From Lunularia cruciata (taxonomy: Eukaryota > Streptophyta > Marchantiopsida > Lunulariales > Lunulariaceae): a stretch of 64,000 nt of DNA. The translations under genes were made by a program, and so were the position numbers. The notes under the pieces were generated by a model. The model was not told the DNA's origin and did no database searches. It was given only the letters and a program-made list of their open reading frames with translations. Of this stretch, positions 44,305 through 55,767 are shown in pieces; the stretch's first letter is position 1, and each line of letters begins with the position of its first letter. The stretch is from positions 48,403,034-48,467,033 of the forward strand of contig OX419762.1 of the NCBI GenBank assembly GCA_948567375.1. Reading direction: 5' to 3'.

Positions 44305-44967
44305 TTGTGGCACTTTAGAGTCTATGTATGACTTATGTGTGAGTTGTGCTTTTATAGTGTATGATGTTGACAGCGATGTATGTTGTGTAGCGATGTATAT
44401 ACGCACGACAGTTGTCACGCCATTTGTAGTTCCGCATCTAGATGCTCGGACACTAGAGTTCAACTGATGGTAGTTAGAGTTATTCTAGCAGTTTCTCAAG
44501 GACTACTTTCCGACGGTTAGATTTTGTGTTCAGGGTACTGACTTCACGGTGAGGCCCACCGTCACTTTGCACCGTTTGCACCGTCAAGTGTGCCGTCAGT
44601 GGGACCATTAGGGTTTCAGGGCTAGCTCGAGTCCAAGAGGTATAGTTTTGAAGTGAGCTCCAGAGAGCTCACTTCTCTGATGTTGAGCATTCGAGTTCAT
44701 GGCTATGGTGGACAGAGGCCGGCGAGCGTCACCTGGATTCTCTATGCTTGAGTGGGTGTGGCTTGACTGTAATCAGTGCCCAGTTGTTGGCAGTTTATAG
44801 AGTGACAGATCAAGTACTGATCTGAGTTGAGTTGAGTTGAAAGTGTTAAGCAATCTGATTATTGTGGCACTTTAGAGTCTATGTATGACTTATGTGTGAG
44901 TTGTGCTTTTATAGTGTATGATGTTGACAGTGATGTATGTTGTGTAGCGATGTATATACACACAACA
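44305..44967 (+). repeat. 3' terminal block B-A-B of A-2
   Basis: B1 44305-44410 (106 bp), spacer GT 44411-44412, A 44413-44861 (449 bp), B2 44862-44967 (106 bp). The B-A joint is GACA-GT-TGTC. B2 ends CACAACA where A-1 has CACGACA. B contains TTTTATAGTG, a TATA-like stretch. The block has the same organisation as in A-1 and A-3. Confidence 0.92.
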
Positions 44968-47918
44968 TCTTGGTAGCTTAGAAATAAATAAACACTCTTA
45001 TTATATCAAATGACAAATGATGGTAGAGCTAGACCAATGTTGACTTATGAGATGTAGGGTTTTCATTTAGAAGTTTTGTGATTGGACTTCTTTCATCCTC
45101 TACTTCTTGTTTGTGCACCATGTTTGTATGAGATGCCATGACTTTAGAGTATTGGTACTTTACTGTGCTCTTGGTAGTGAGACTAGACCACTGACCAGTT
45201 AGACTATTTATGTTTCTCTTTGGTGAGGCAAGATGTGATGAATTGTAGACTATGAGAGTGTGTGTTGTAATGGCAAGTTACAAGTTGCTCTTTCCTTTAG
45301 TGTAGTTAGCATAGTTAAAGCTACATTAGTGAGTGGTGTTTAGTTGGTGATGTCACTTGGAGGTAATTCTTAGTGGGATACTTGTGGTGGTTATGGTAAT
45401 GGGTTGAGTTAATTTTGTCATGAGAGAGTTCTTTGGAGATTCCACAAGAAATATTGTTGTAGTACGTAGTGGGTTTACATGGATTGGTGTTTGGTATGAG
45501 ATTGTACCTCAGGTTCCAATGAGGGAGGAGATTGACTTTGATTTGGAATTTGATAATGAGTTGGTTTAGTTGAGAGTGCATCTAGTGTGTATGCAATATT
45601 ATTGTGGGATATAGAAAAGATTTGTGGGGCCTCCAAAGGCCCCAAGTGCTACTCTAGTACCATTGAGTTGGATGACTTCATCCAAGAGTTTGATAGTTGG
45701 TGTGATCTACAAAGATACAAAACTTGACTTTGTTCACATTCTTCATGGCATGGAAGGGGTTGTTCCAACACTTGGAAAGGTCCACCAATGAATGATTAAC
45801 ATGAGTTTAGGAGATCTCACTTGGAGGAGATTGAGCTATAGAGACAATATTGGTCTCCACACTACATTTCCATCACTTTAGACTTGGTTTATAGGGGTAG
45901 ATTGGCAATACACATGAGTTCTAGCTCTATCAACATTAGTGTATCTAATGGAGGTGTACTAGTTGGAGACGGTGCTCCTATGAGTAGAGGTATTGTTGTA
46001 GGAGGTGGTGTAATATTGAGGCTTAACTCCATGTTGGAGTTCTTCTAGTGTTGAGGTAGAACTACCAAGGAGTGCGGATTGACAAACTAAGGAGCTTGCA
46101 AGAGTTCCAATAGAAGGTTGGGGAGAGCCTACATGAGACATACACTTTCCTGAGATGGCTAATCAGTTTTACTCAAGGAGTTACTAAGGCCCAAGTAGTC
46201 CAATTTTGGTATGGGATCCTAGACAAGGAGTTGTGACCTACATTATGTGATGTTATGTTATTACAAGCTACCTCACCTACTTTGGCAGTGGTCTTTAGTT
46301 TGGTTGAGCACATTGAGCTCAACATGGTCGAGGAGAGAGTGATGACATTTGGATTTGGTAGGGAGACCTCATCTATAACTATTATTTCTTCTAGAGTGCA
46401 ATAGAGTGCATCACATTGTGTTGGCTTTTGAGAGTAGAGTGGAAAATCCAGATCTTATAGAGCAAGTAGAGGACCTAGTGCACCTAGACCATTACCTTCA
46501 TTATTGGGTCAATAGCCACCAATGGGTGGTGGTGTTGCTTGTTGGAATTATGGGGGACCTCACCGCAAGAGAGGGCACACTCAAGGTAGTGGAGATGATA
46601 CCTCTGATGCATCATAGCCAACATAGAGACAATGTGACCATGGCCATAGATTTGGTCACATTAGTAACCAATGCTTTGACCTTCACTTGGAATTACAGAG
46701 TGTTAGGGCTGCTTTGGCAAGTGGTAGAGGAGCTTTAGGTCATGGAGGATTAGGTGGTAGAGGACCCACACTTGGTAGGAGTGCAATGCTTGCCCTTGCT
46801 TTTGATACATCCTTGGCTACTCAAATTGAGCAATTGGAGTAGAGATTGGCTGGCATGGCTATAGCTCAAAGGAGATCAAATTTGGATGATGAGGCATCCA
46901 CCTCTTATGTTGGTGATAAAGATGTCTTGGGCTTTATGTGTAGAGCAGCATATGTAGATGCATTTACCATAGTGACTAGAGGTGTAGTACATGTTCTAGA
47001 GCCTAAGTGAGCATCAATGGAGTTGAACCTACAAAGAGGAGAGGTTGGTAGACAAGTCAAACTTCCCTAGTCTTTCATATTCTTTGAGGCACTACAAATG
47101 ACATCCATGGCTCTTAGACATCCTAGTGCAGGTATGGTAGGTGGTGATGGAACACATGATAGACTAGATATTAGTCAACCACCTACTACTACATAGATTG
47201 AGTGTAACAAGATGTTGGAAGTGGCTCAATTGATTATGTGCTTCCCTTTGTTCTCAACTATTGACATGTTAACATTGGGAGTTGACCCAACTCCAATGTT
47301 TTGGTTTTCTGCTACACTTTATGAGAATCAAAATGAGATGGTTCCTACTTATAGGGTAGAGGTGGTTGATATTGGATTTGACTTGGTTGAGGAGCATGGG
47401 ATCCACTCAATGATTAGTGGTTTATGGCAAGTAGCAATAGTTAGGTTGGAGGAGTTACCAACTAGGCCTACCTGAGCAAACTTGGTACACACTTAGAGTT
47501 GTCCTATTAGACAACCAAAGTGGGATATTTTTTTTTTGGTGGGACCTTTAGGGAAGCTCTATATACCATAGAAGGTCTTATTACACTTTGGTACACAACT
47601 TCTTATGTTGGGAAATGCTATAGTTGTCAATCTTGAGCTATGGAAGACTGATGTGGAGAGATGTCCATTTTAAATCCAAACATCTTTAGGGGGTGGTTCT
47701 ACATAGTAAATCACATGTGTGGGAGCTAAAATCGGCCTGATCATCCACCTAATAGCTCTATGGTGAGAGCTTAGGCCATTGTGACAGTAATAAAGTCATA
47801 TGATGTGCTAGTTGGTGGAGTAATGTTATACCTCATGGGTTTTAATATTTTTGATTGGGAGTAGACAACTTCCTATAGGCCAGGTTGGTAGCCAGGTGAG
47901 GGATGGGTATGTTGCCTA
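44968..47918 (+). pseudogene. A-4 leader end, gag and protease, strongly decayed
   Basis: It aligns with A-2 from about 36384 to 39366. Gag starts near 45420 (MREFFGDST). The shared amber is at 46057-46059. The second knuckle region reads HRFGHISNQC, keeping the His that A-1 and A-2 lost. The longest open piece (47212-47475) is the end of gag, with DLVEEHGIHSM. The protease region loses its D-S-G triad near 47588. Many stops are present. Confidence 0.75.
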
Positions 47919-48543
47919 TGTCTTGCATAATACATTGCTGACATCATGTACTATAGAAGCACACCTCACACATAAGCCATACATGAACTCTAAAGTGCTA
48001 AAATAATCAGTTCTTCACCAACTCAAATTAGATCAATACTTGATCTTTCACTCAACAATCTATAAACAACTAGGCATTGATTATAGTCACACACTCTAGC
48101 TAAGAGATTCCAAGTGATGCTCATTGTGTTTCTGTCCATCATAGATAGGAACTTGAAGGCTCAACATTAGAGAAGTGAGCCCTTTGGGGATGCACTTCTA
48201 AGGCACACTATTAATTTTTGACCTAGATCTCCAACCCTAATGGTCTTGTTGATGGCACACTTGACTGTGTGAATGGTGCAAGTGACAATGGGTCCCACCA
48301 TGTACTCAATACCCTAAACATGAAATCTGACCATCAACAAGTAGTTTATGAATAAATGCCAAAAAACCTTTGACTATTAACTCTACTACTCTAACACCCA
48401 AGTAATCTAGGTGTGAGGCTACAAATGGCATAACAATTGTCATGCATATATACATTGCTACACAACATACATCATTTTCAACATCATACACTATAAAAGC
48501 ACAACTCACACACAACTTATACATGAACTCTAAAGTGCCACAA
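47919..48543 (-). repeat. 3' terminal block B-A-B of A-3
   Basis: B1 48438-48543, spacer AT 48436-48437, A 48004-48435, B2 47919-48003 (shortened by indels). The order is the same as in A-1 and A-2. The B-A joint reads GACA-AT-TGTT. This third independent example shows that the B-A-B layout is inherited in the family. Confidence 0.8.
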
Positions 48544-48734
48544 TTGCCCCACTAGTTGATGATTAGATCCCTCTAACTCCAAATAGCCATTTACTCCAAG
48601 TATATGGTGTACCCTATGGTGGGAAAGATAGAGATGCCGATTGCTATTGAGCCCCATCATAAGTCGATTGTTTGCAATATTTACCATATAAAAGGTGAAC
48701 TAACTGTAGGTCAAGTACATGTATGACATAACCA

Positions 48735-48966
48735 CTATCTCAAATGAACCACCATGAGGGGAGGAGTCAAACATGCCATATGCCATCCTCTCAAATAGCT
48801 ATCACACACTAACTTAGTAGCAACTCCACCAAAAGAGCCGCATAACATACATTTCAAGCTTACATGTGCAAGTACCAAGCTTGGGTCCATAATACCATCA
48901 ATGTTAGGGAGGTAGCATGATGCATAATTGCACACATGATCCTTCCAAATAACACCATCATGTCCT
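48735..48966 (-). pseudogene. A-3 integrase tail and PHD finger, decayed
   Basis: Minus strand: WKDHVCNYASCYLPNIDG, then CMLC, LVCDSY and GWHMAC. The fourth zinc ligand is Tyr instead of Cys, and the end of the finger is lost. It confirms that the PHD finger was present in older family members. Confidence 0.75.
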
Positions 48967-49622
48967 ATAACACTCATTTGTGCATGTGTGTGGTATTTTC
49001 ATATTTAGCTTGGTATTACAAATACTTAAGAGATACTATTTATATAGAGATAAAGGATGGTTCTACATTAGCCACAATTAGTTAAAGTTATTCATAGCTA
49101 AAATAGTGGGCACCTTACTTTAGAGGAAGTGGAAAAGATGACCACCACTATTTTGGATTCTAGTGTGTTGACTTGGTATTATTCATAGGTGTTTGACTTT
49201 GAGGAAAGAGTTGAGAACTCTTGGGCCCATAAGCCTTTTTGTTTTGGAATATTTTGTAGTCCAAGGATAGCCCATGTAAAAGAATCCTTGATTATGAGGT
49301 TGGGTCAAGATAAGACCACATGCTTAGGGAAATATGCCCATGTGAATGGATATTCCTTTATACTTTTTGACTTTACTTGACTTTTAGCCTTGTAACTTGA
49401 GTTATTGTAATACATAGTAACTTTAGTGCATAACTATTTCACAAGTATATAAACAAGGGGTGAGGAAGTACTCATCATCCTTTCATTTGCAACTATCTTT
49501 CTCTCATTGAGTTCTCTAGTGAGCAATGTCTTGAGTCTTGGAGTGTTAGCCTTGGAGGAGTATGTTGGAGTTGGATTTCCTTGCCTTCTTAGTCCATGAT
49601 GCGCTACCATAATAGCCATCAA
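48967..49622 (+). repeat. Family B LTR, plus orientation, 3' end truncated
   Basis: It matches the family B LTR from its start (here ATAACACTC, first bases altered) to CATAATAGCCATCAAAG, missing the last 35 bases or so. It directly abuts B4 RNase H sequence in the opposite orientation at 49622. The TATA-like ATATAAACAAGG lies at about 49447-49458. Confidence 0.8.
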
Positions 49623-51373
49623 AGATCTTGCTGCAAGGGCCTCCTCTCCCTAGCATGCATCTCTTCTGGATAATTACCTCTTGTCACAAAATCCATAATC
49701 TCCTTGTACTCCATTGGAACCTCTTGAGTGATTGAGATTGTCATGAGCTCCTCATCCGGGAAGGAATCATCCATTGGCTCATCTCCATCATGATCATAGG
49801 CCCTAGATAACAAATCAACATTTGTATGTTTCTTTCCTAGCCTATCCTCAATGATGTAGTCATACTGAGACAAGAGTATCATCCACCTTGCTAGTCTCCC
49901 TTCAACATTAAGCTTGTTGAAGATGTACTTCAAGGCCTTGTGATCCGTGAAAATGGTGACTTTCTCTCCAATCAAGTAATGTCTAAACTTCTTGAGACCA
50001 AAGATCATTGCCAACCCTTCTCTACGCATGATAGAGTAGTTATTTTCTGCTGAAAGCATTTGCCTACTAGCATAAGCTATTGGATGATCATGCACATCTT
50101 GGTCTAATTGACTAAGAGTGCATCCTATAGCAACATTGGAAGCATTAGTGTAGAGGATAAAAGGCTTACTCCAATTAGGTTTAGCAAGAATTGGAGCAAC
50201 AACAAGGGATTGCTTGAGCCCCTCGAAAGCTTTGAGAGCCTCCTTGTCTTCCAAAATCACCATGTAATCTACACTCTTCTTCATGTAGATGGTCAATGCA
50301 TAAGCCTTGTTGTAAAATGAGAAGATTAACCTCCTATAGCACCCAACCATCCCCAAAAATTGGCATAACTTTGTCAAGCTTGAAGGGAATAGAGGTTTGA
50401 GATTTTCCTCACCTTCTTAAGATCAATTGCTATTCCATCCTTAGAGATGATGTGCCCCAAAACTAGACCTTCTTCACATCCAAAAATGCACTTCTTTGGG
50501 TTGAGTGATGCATTTGCCTCATCCAAGCATTGCAAGGCCTTGATTAAGTGCTCAAAGTGCTCCTTCTTGCTCCCATAGACACAAAAGTTTTCAATGAAGT
50601 CTCTCACAAATTTCCCAATGAAAGGTTCAAATACCTTATTCATGAACTAGAGCATTGCAAAGCCCAAAAGGCATGCCCTTGAAAGCATAAGTCCCCAAGG
50701 TATGGTGAATGTAGTGAGTTGTTGATGCTCTGGTGCAATCTTGATTTGGTTGTATCCACTATAACCATCTCCAAAATTGTACCTCTCATGACCTGCAACC
50801 TCCTCCAAGATCTCATCAATGAATAGCAATGGGTAGTAGTCCTTCTTGGTAATAGCGTTGAGCTTCTTATAATCCATACATATCCAAAGCTTGCCATTCT
50901 TTTTCTTCACAATGACAATTAGAGACACCCCATTATGAATTCTCCACTTCAAAGATAAATCCAACCTCCTTGACCTTATCAATCTCCTCCTTCACACCCA
51001 GCTATATTGGTGGGCTAATGCGATGTTGCTTTTGGTGGATTGGTCTTGCATGTGACTCCACCTCTATCTTGTGCTCCTCCAAGGTGAATTCCTTCAAATC
51101 CTTGTAACTAAAAGCAAACACATGGATGAACTTGTGGAAAATCTCCTCAAATCTCACCTTCTCCTCCTTGGAAACATTTGGGCTATACTTGAGAGTAGAT
51201 AACCTCCTCTCTATCTCCTCAAATGTCAATGGTGATTTATTTGGGTCCTTCAAAACCTCTGGCTTAGGTGCAAAATTCATAGCACACAAGGGATACACAT
51301 CTGAATCAGAATCAAATTCAGATTCAGATTCATCCTCCTCCATGGAAGTCTCATCTTCCATGCTTGCGTCCAC
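49623..51373 (-). pseudogene. B4 RT and RNase H, broken
   Basis: Minus strand: TFEEIERRLSTLKYSPNVSK linker, HKIEVESHARPI, then VKKKNGKLWICMDYKKLNAI and DEILEEVAGHERYNFGDGYS in RT. The active-site box reads FVRDFIENFCVYG, with the catalytic Asp pair changed to Glu-Asn. RNase H: ILYTNASNVAIG (first Asp changed to Asn), RREGLAMIFGLKKF and FTDHKALKYIF. Three frames are needed to read it. Confidence 0.75.
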
Positions 51374-53230
51374 ACTTGAAGCTCCTTCTTCAGATTCTGA
51401 TTCCCAATAATCAGAAGATGGTGTATCTGAAGATGAGTGTTGGTGGTGTTAGTCACAAGAATTGTGACTCTATGATTTGATGGCCCAATCTTCAAGTACA
51501 CTTTGTGCCATCAATCAATTGTGCATGCTGCTCTCAACCATTGCCTCCCAAGAAGTAAGTTATAGCTTGAATCCTTCAAGACTTGGAAAGTCATGAGATT
51601 TTGAACTCCCATAACTGAAACTACCACTTTATCCATCACCCCTACTGGTCAAACTTATTGTTTGTTTGCCATGCTCACCACAAATGTTGAAGGTCTAGAG
51701 GGTATCATACCCAACTTCTTCATCAACTTTTATGGCATGGCATTCATTGCTGATCCTTCATCAACCAATGCATCCTTGATGTTGTGACCATTCACTCTTA
51801 CATCAATCTTGGAGGCATATTCACAAGCCTCCCATGGTGCTAGCTTGGCATCCACCACTCCCATTGATATTGGAGCTTTTTCCTTCTTCTTCCTCTTGCT
51901 CCTTGTAGAACTCAAACCATCTCTAAGCTCCTTTCTCAAATTAGGATTCAAAGCAATCAAGTGGCCCACTGTAATGTTAACCTTCTGACTACCAACATCT
52001 TCCAAGACATTGTAGTTCCATTGTTGCTTTGAAATTAAGAAATCCTCCATCCCCACCTTCTTCCTTGGAGCCTTTGTTGTTGATGGTGCTGAGGTGCAAG
52101 TGCTTCTAATAGACATAGGAGTGTCCTTGCCTGGAGTAAATCCTTGAGAAGAGTGAACATCCTTTGCAAAACAAGCTTTCTTCTTTTCTTGTGCCAAAAG
52201 CTCCAAATTAAGACCCTTGGAGTTTGAGCACTCTCCCTTCTCATACGTGCTCTCAACCACATCTATGGATGCTATCCCCTTACCTTTTTTTGGATTAGGA
52301 GCCACTGGGGTTTCACTACGTCTCTCTTTCCTTGTATTGGCTCTCTCATAACCCCTTCCTCCATGGTAAGTGGAATTTGGGTAATTTTTTTGGATATGAC
52401 CTCTTCCTCCACAACCAAAAAAATTTCTATCATTGAAATCATTGGCTAGCTGCCTCCTCTATATGGATATTTTCCATAACTCCGAGGCCCTTGCCCTACA
52501 TTTTGATCCACCTCTCTCTTCTCCCATAGTTGCACCACATTGATCTTGAGATCTACAAGTTGTTCTATAATGGTTTGAAGTGGATCTTTTGGTGGAGGTG
52601 CAAGAACTGGAGCAACTACTACTTGTGGTGCAACCCTTGCCACCAAATTATCAAAGTTTCACCATTTGTAGCCTTGAGGAGGATGCACAACCTCCTTCAC
52701 CACCAAATCACTCTCATCTCGTTCCAAACTCTCTTCCATAGGAATTGCAATATTGATAGCTTCAACCTTGGAAGAAGATTTCTCATATCTCACCTTGCTT
52801 CTTATTTGTGCTCTCAATCTTCCCAAAAAAATTTTAAGGAGCATAGCTCCTATGCCAATCATAGTAGTCTCCACATCATTTCCACCCTTCCTCAACATAA
52901 TGCGAAATCTAACTTTTCCACTCTTTCCACATAGACTTTTACCTTCTCTCCATTTCCTTGCTTAAGAAAGGTAACTTCACTCATCAATCTCTCATAACTC
53001 TTATCTGGAAGAAAGTTCTCAATGAGTGTTGAAGTCAAACTATACCAATACTCTTCTTGCACATCTCTCCTCTCTCTCTTTTGGTATTCTGACTCATACC
53101 ATGTAAGTGTTTTATCCTCAAAGAAATCTGGTAATAATGAGAGCCACTCATTCTTCCTCCTCTCATTGTTTCCTATGCAAGCTCTCTTGAAGTCTCTCAA
53201 AATTGCCTCCATATCTTCTCCATCCTTACC
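51374..53230 (-). pseudogene. B4 gag and protease, broken
   Basis: Gag starts at 53212 (MEAILRDFKRACIGNNERRK) with ENFLPDKSYERLMSEV and FLKQGNGEKVKVYVERV, typical of the retrotransposon gag domain. It continues in other frames to 52446. The zinc knuckle near 52420-52380 is damaged, with first and last Cys lost, whereas B1 keeps it (CFGCGGRSHIQMNC). The 52305-51730 frame ends in the protease with ALVDEGSAMNAMP, where the D-S/T-G triad reads D-E-G. 51374-51700 holds the protease end and an acidic linker. Confidence 0.7.
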
Positions 53231-53322
53231 AAAGAAAACCAGAAGTTTCCCTATCTTAAACCCTCACTATCTTTCTTTCCTCTCTAATTTTATTTTCACT
53301 CTATAACAAATAGAGTATGTAT

Positions 53323-54016
53323 TGTAACATCCATTTTTGCATGTGTGTAGTATTGTGATATTTAGCTTGGTATATATAGTACTTGAGAGATATTATTTAT
53401 ACACAGATAAAGGATGGTTCTACATTAGTCATGATTAGCTAGTTAGTCATAGCTAAGATAGAGGAGACCTTACTTCAGAGGAAGTAGAAAAGATGAGCAC
53501 CACTATTTTGGTTTCTAGTGTGTTGACTTGGTATTATTCCTAGGTGTTTGGCTTTGAGGAAAGAGTTTGGAACTCTTGGGCCTGTAAGTGTTTTTGTTTT
53601 GGATTCTTCTACAGTCCAAGGATAGCCTATATCAAGGAATCCTTGACTTAGTGGTTGGGTCAAGATAAGATCACATGCTTAGTGGAATATGCACATGTGG
53701 ATAAATATTCCTTTATACTTTTTGACTTTACTTGACTTTTAGCCTAGTAACTTGAGTGAGTTACTCCAATAATTAGTAACTTTGGTGTGTAACTATTTCA
53801 TAGGTATATAAACAAGGGGTGAGGAAGTACTCATCATCCTTTCATTTGCAACTATCTCTCTCACATTGAGTTCTCTAGTGAGCAATGTCTTGAGTATTGG
53901 AGTGTTAGCCTTGGAGGAGTATGATGGAGTTGGGGTTCTTTGCCTTCTTAGTCTATGGTGCGCTACCATAATAGTCATTAGAGGTTCATCTTGAGTGAGA
54001 GACAAGCCGGCTCATA
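53323..54016 (+). repeat. Solo family B LTR
   Basis: 694 bp, TGTAACATCC to GGCTCATA, flanked by the 4-bp duplication GTAT (53319-53322 and 54017-54020). There is no internal sequence next to it in its own orientation. It is inserted in antisense into B4 between the leader ORF and gag, and is therefore younger than B4. Confidence 0.85.
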
Positions 54017-54170
54017 GTATATGACTAAGACCATTTGAGAGTAATCCACCATAGGGGACACAAAAGGTTCAGGTCGCTCCAAGATTTCTATAGTAACTAA
54101 AATCCTAGAGTGCATATTAATCAAACCCTCATAGATAAGTTATCTATAAGTTGAAAGATTATCACTATCA

Positions 54171-54837
54171 CTAATCTTGAGAACTAGTTGATGAAGGTGG
54201 TAGTATTTCTGTAGCTGTATTAAGATTCTCTCCAAGATCCTTCACCAAAGTCTCCAAAAGTGCTTTAACTCCACTACACTCATATCCTTTTGGAAGTCTT
54301 TCAACTCCACAAACCTCACACAACTCCTTGGTCTTAGATCTTCTCTCTGCTTGTCTTGGTGAAGAAGGTCCAACATGCAAAACCAAGTCAAGTAAGCCTC
54401 TCTTTTCCCTCAATCTCTTGCTCTCTAAGGTCAATAGACATGAACTTGCCTTATGTCCCTTCTTTCCACATAGAAAGCACTTAGTCTCACTCTTTCCTCC
54501 AAGTGGTGTAGGTTTTTGGATCCTCTCAACACTCTCTTCAAATTCTATTCTAAACTCTCTTTTCCTCAAATCCACCCCTACAATCACCTCAAACCCTTGG
54601 GAAACCTTTCATAGTCTCAATTTTCACTCTTGATGACATTCCATGTTCCCAAGATGAATCTAAACACTCAAACATTCTTTTTGTTGCTCTCAAACTCCTC
54701 ATACATGAGATCTCAACTCTACAGAATTGACCCTTCCTCACAATGTCACTAAAATCTCTCAACCTGTATGTCACAGTCCTGTGAAAATTTTCACACTTGA
54801 TCACAACTCTAGGGCATCTTCCTTTGTGGAATTTCAA
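54171..54837 (-). pseudogene. B4 leader ORF with a zinc knuckle
   Basis: Two minus-strand frames, 54837-54589 and 54587-54171, probably one gene with a stop or frameshift near 54588. The first part is basic with several Cys (RVVIKCENFHRTVTYRLRDF). The second contains CFLCGKKGHKASSC, a perfect CX2CX4HX4C knuckle, and a further CEVCG motif about 50 residues on. It lies between the 5' LTR and gag, where standard gypsy elements have no gene. B1 has this region deleted. The function is not recognised; an accessory nucleic-acid-binding protein is possible. Confidence 0.5.
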
Positions 54838-55164
54838 ATCTTTTCATTGGGTTATTTAGCCTAGACACCTTTCTATTCAGCACACATATTTCAGATTTTG
54901 CCCAAAATCATCTTAAATCCCCAAAATCTGCAATCCACCTCACATAATCTCTCCAAATCCTCTCAAGTGTACAAGATGTACAAAATCACATCAAAGATAT
55001 CAAAATGAACTACAGGGTATACAAATGGGTCCAAGTTCTCTAGCATAAGTTGTGCCCTCTATTCCCCTAAAGTTCCCTCTAAGTGAGCTCTCATAGCCTC
55101 CTTCAATCTAATATAGAATTGTATGTGGAATATTCTACAAAGGTCCTAGCAACGGAACCAAAAA
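54838..55164 (-). other. B4 leader and primer-binding site
   Basis: No gene. Right after the LTR the minus strand reads TTTTTGGTTCCGTTGCTAGG, a plausible tRNA primer site beginning TGG. Sequence near 55000-55100 corresponds to 4950-5070 in B1. Confidence 0.6.
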
Positions 55165-55767
55165 TGTGAGCCAGCCTGTCTCTCACTCACAAAGACCTCA
55201 AATGGCTATTATGGTATGCACCATGGACTAAGAAGGCAAGAAACCCCAACTCTATCATACTCCTCCAAGGCTAACAATCCAAGACTCAAACATTGCTCAC
55301 TAGAGAACTCAATGAGAGAGAGATAGTTGCAAATGAAAGGATGATGAGTACCTCCTCACCCCTAGTTTTTATACTTGTGAGATAGTTAGGCACCAAAATT
55401 ACTAATTACTGGAGTAACTCAAGTTACTAGACTAAAAGTCAAGTAAAGTCAGCAAGTAGAAATAAATATACATTCACATGGGCATACTCCCCTAAGCATG
55501 TGGTCTTATATTGACCCAACCACTAAGTCAAGGATTCCTTCACATGGGCTATCCTTACCAAGTCAACACACTAGAATCCAAAATAATGGTGCTCATCTTT
55601 TCAACTTCCTCTCAAGTAAGGTCTCCTCTATCTTAGTTATGACTAACTTTAGCTAATCATGACTAATGTAGAACCATCCTTTATCTCTATATAAATAATA
55701 TCTCTCAAGTACAAGTAAAAAAAACAAAATATCACAATACTACATACATGCACAAATGGGTGTTACA
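55165..55767 (-). repeat. 5' LTR of B4
   Basis: 603 bp, minus-strand TGTAACACCC to GGCTCACA, with about 90 bp missing from the middle (near 55555) relative to the LTR at 19193-19884. It carries the TATA-like region in altered form near 55370. Confidence 0.8.

Larger units (their letters stand above)
35068..44967 (+). mobile_element. Family A methyltransferase-bearing Ty3/gypsy element, copy A-2
   Basis: 9,900 bp with TG...CA ends and a 4-bp target duplication TCTT (35064-35067 and 44968-44971). From ATG 36844 to the stop at 44134-44136 all domains lie in one reading frame, 2,430 sense positions. The frame is broken by about thirteen nonsense codons and one short compensated frameshift in RNase H. 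The order matches A-1. Most of the private stops are CAG-to-TAG changes relative to A-1. It is inserted in the leader of the older relative A-4, in the same orientation. Confidence 0.95.
33712..47918 (+). mobile_element. Old family A element A-4, split by A-2, 3' part lost
   Basis: Repeat A and leader occupy 33712-35067, and leader, gag and protease continue at 44968-47918. A-2 lies between, flanked by the 4-bp duplication TCTT. The joined sequence around the insertion (TTGGTGATCTTGGTAGCTT) matches the uninterrupted leader of A-2 at about 36370-36395 with one mismatch. Divergence is high and CG dinucleotides are largely lost. Homology stops within the protease region at 47918, where the inverted fragment A-3 starts. 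Confidence 0.85.
47919..48966 (-). mobile_element. Family A 3' fragment A-3, inverted, old
   Basis: On the minus strand it contains the PHD region, a 3' untranslated segment and the B-A-B block, ending with an intact TGT...-type terminus at 47919. It starts abruptly at 48966, where a family B LTR begins, so the 5' nine-tenths are gone. It is inserted in, or fused to, A-4 at the protease region. Divergence is similar to that of A-4, so it is also old. Confidence 0.75.
49623..55767 (-). mobile_element. Family B element, copy B4, minus strand, 3' part replaced by an inverted LTR
   Basis: Order on the minus strand: 5' LTR (55767-55165), primer site, leader, an ORF with a zinc knuckle (54837-54171), a plus-orientation solo LTR insertion (53323-54016), gag (53212-52320), protease (52305-51700), RT and RNase H (51373-49623). 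Integrase and a normal 3' LTR are absent. Instead the plus-orientation LTR 48967-49622 adjoins RNase H. Its 5' LTR cuts into the LTR of E2 at 55768. Confidence 0.8.
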
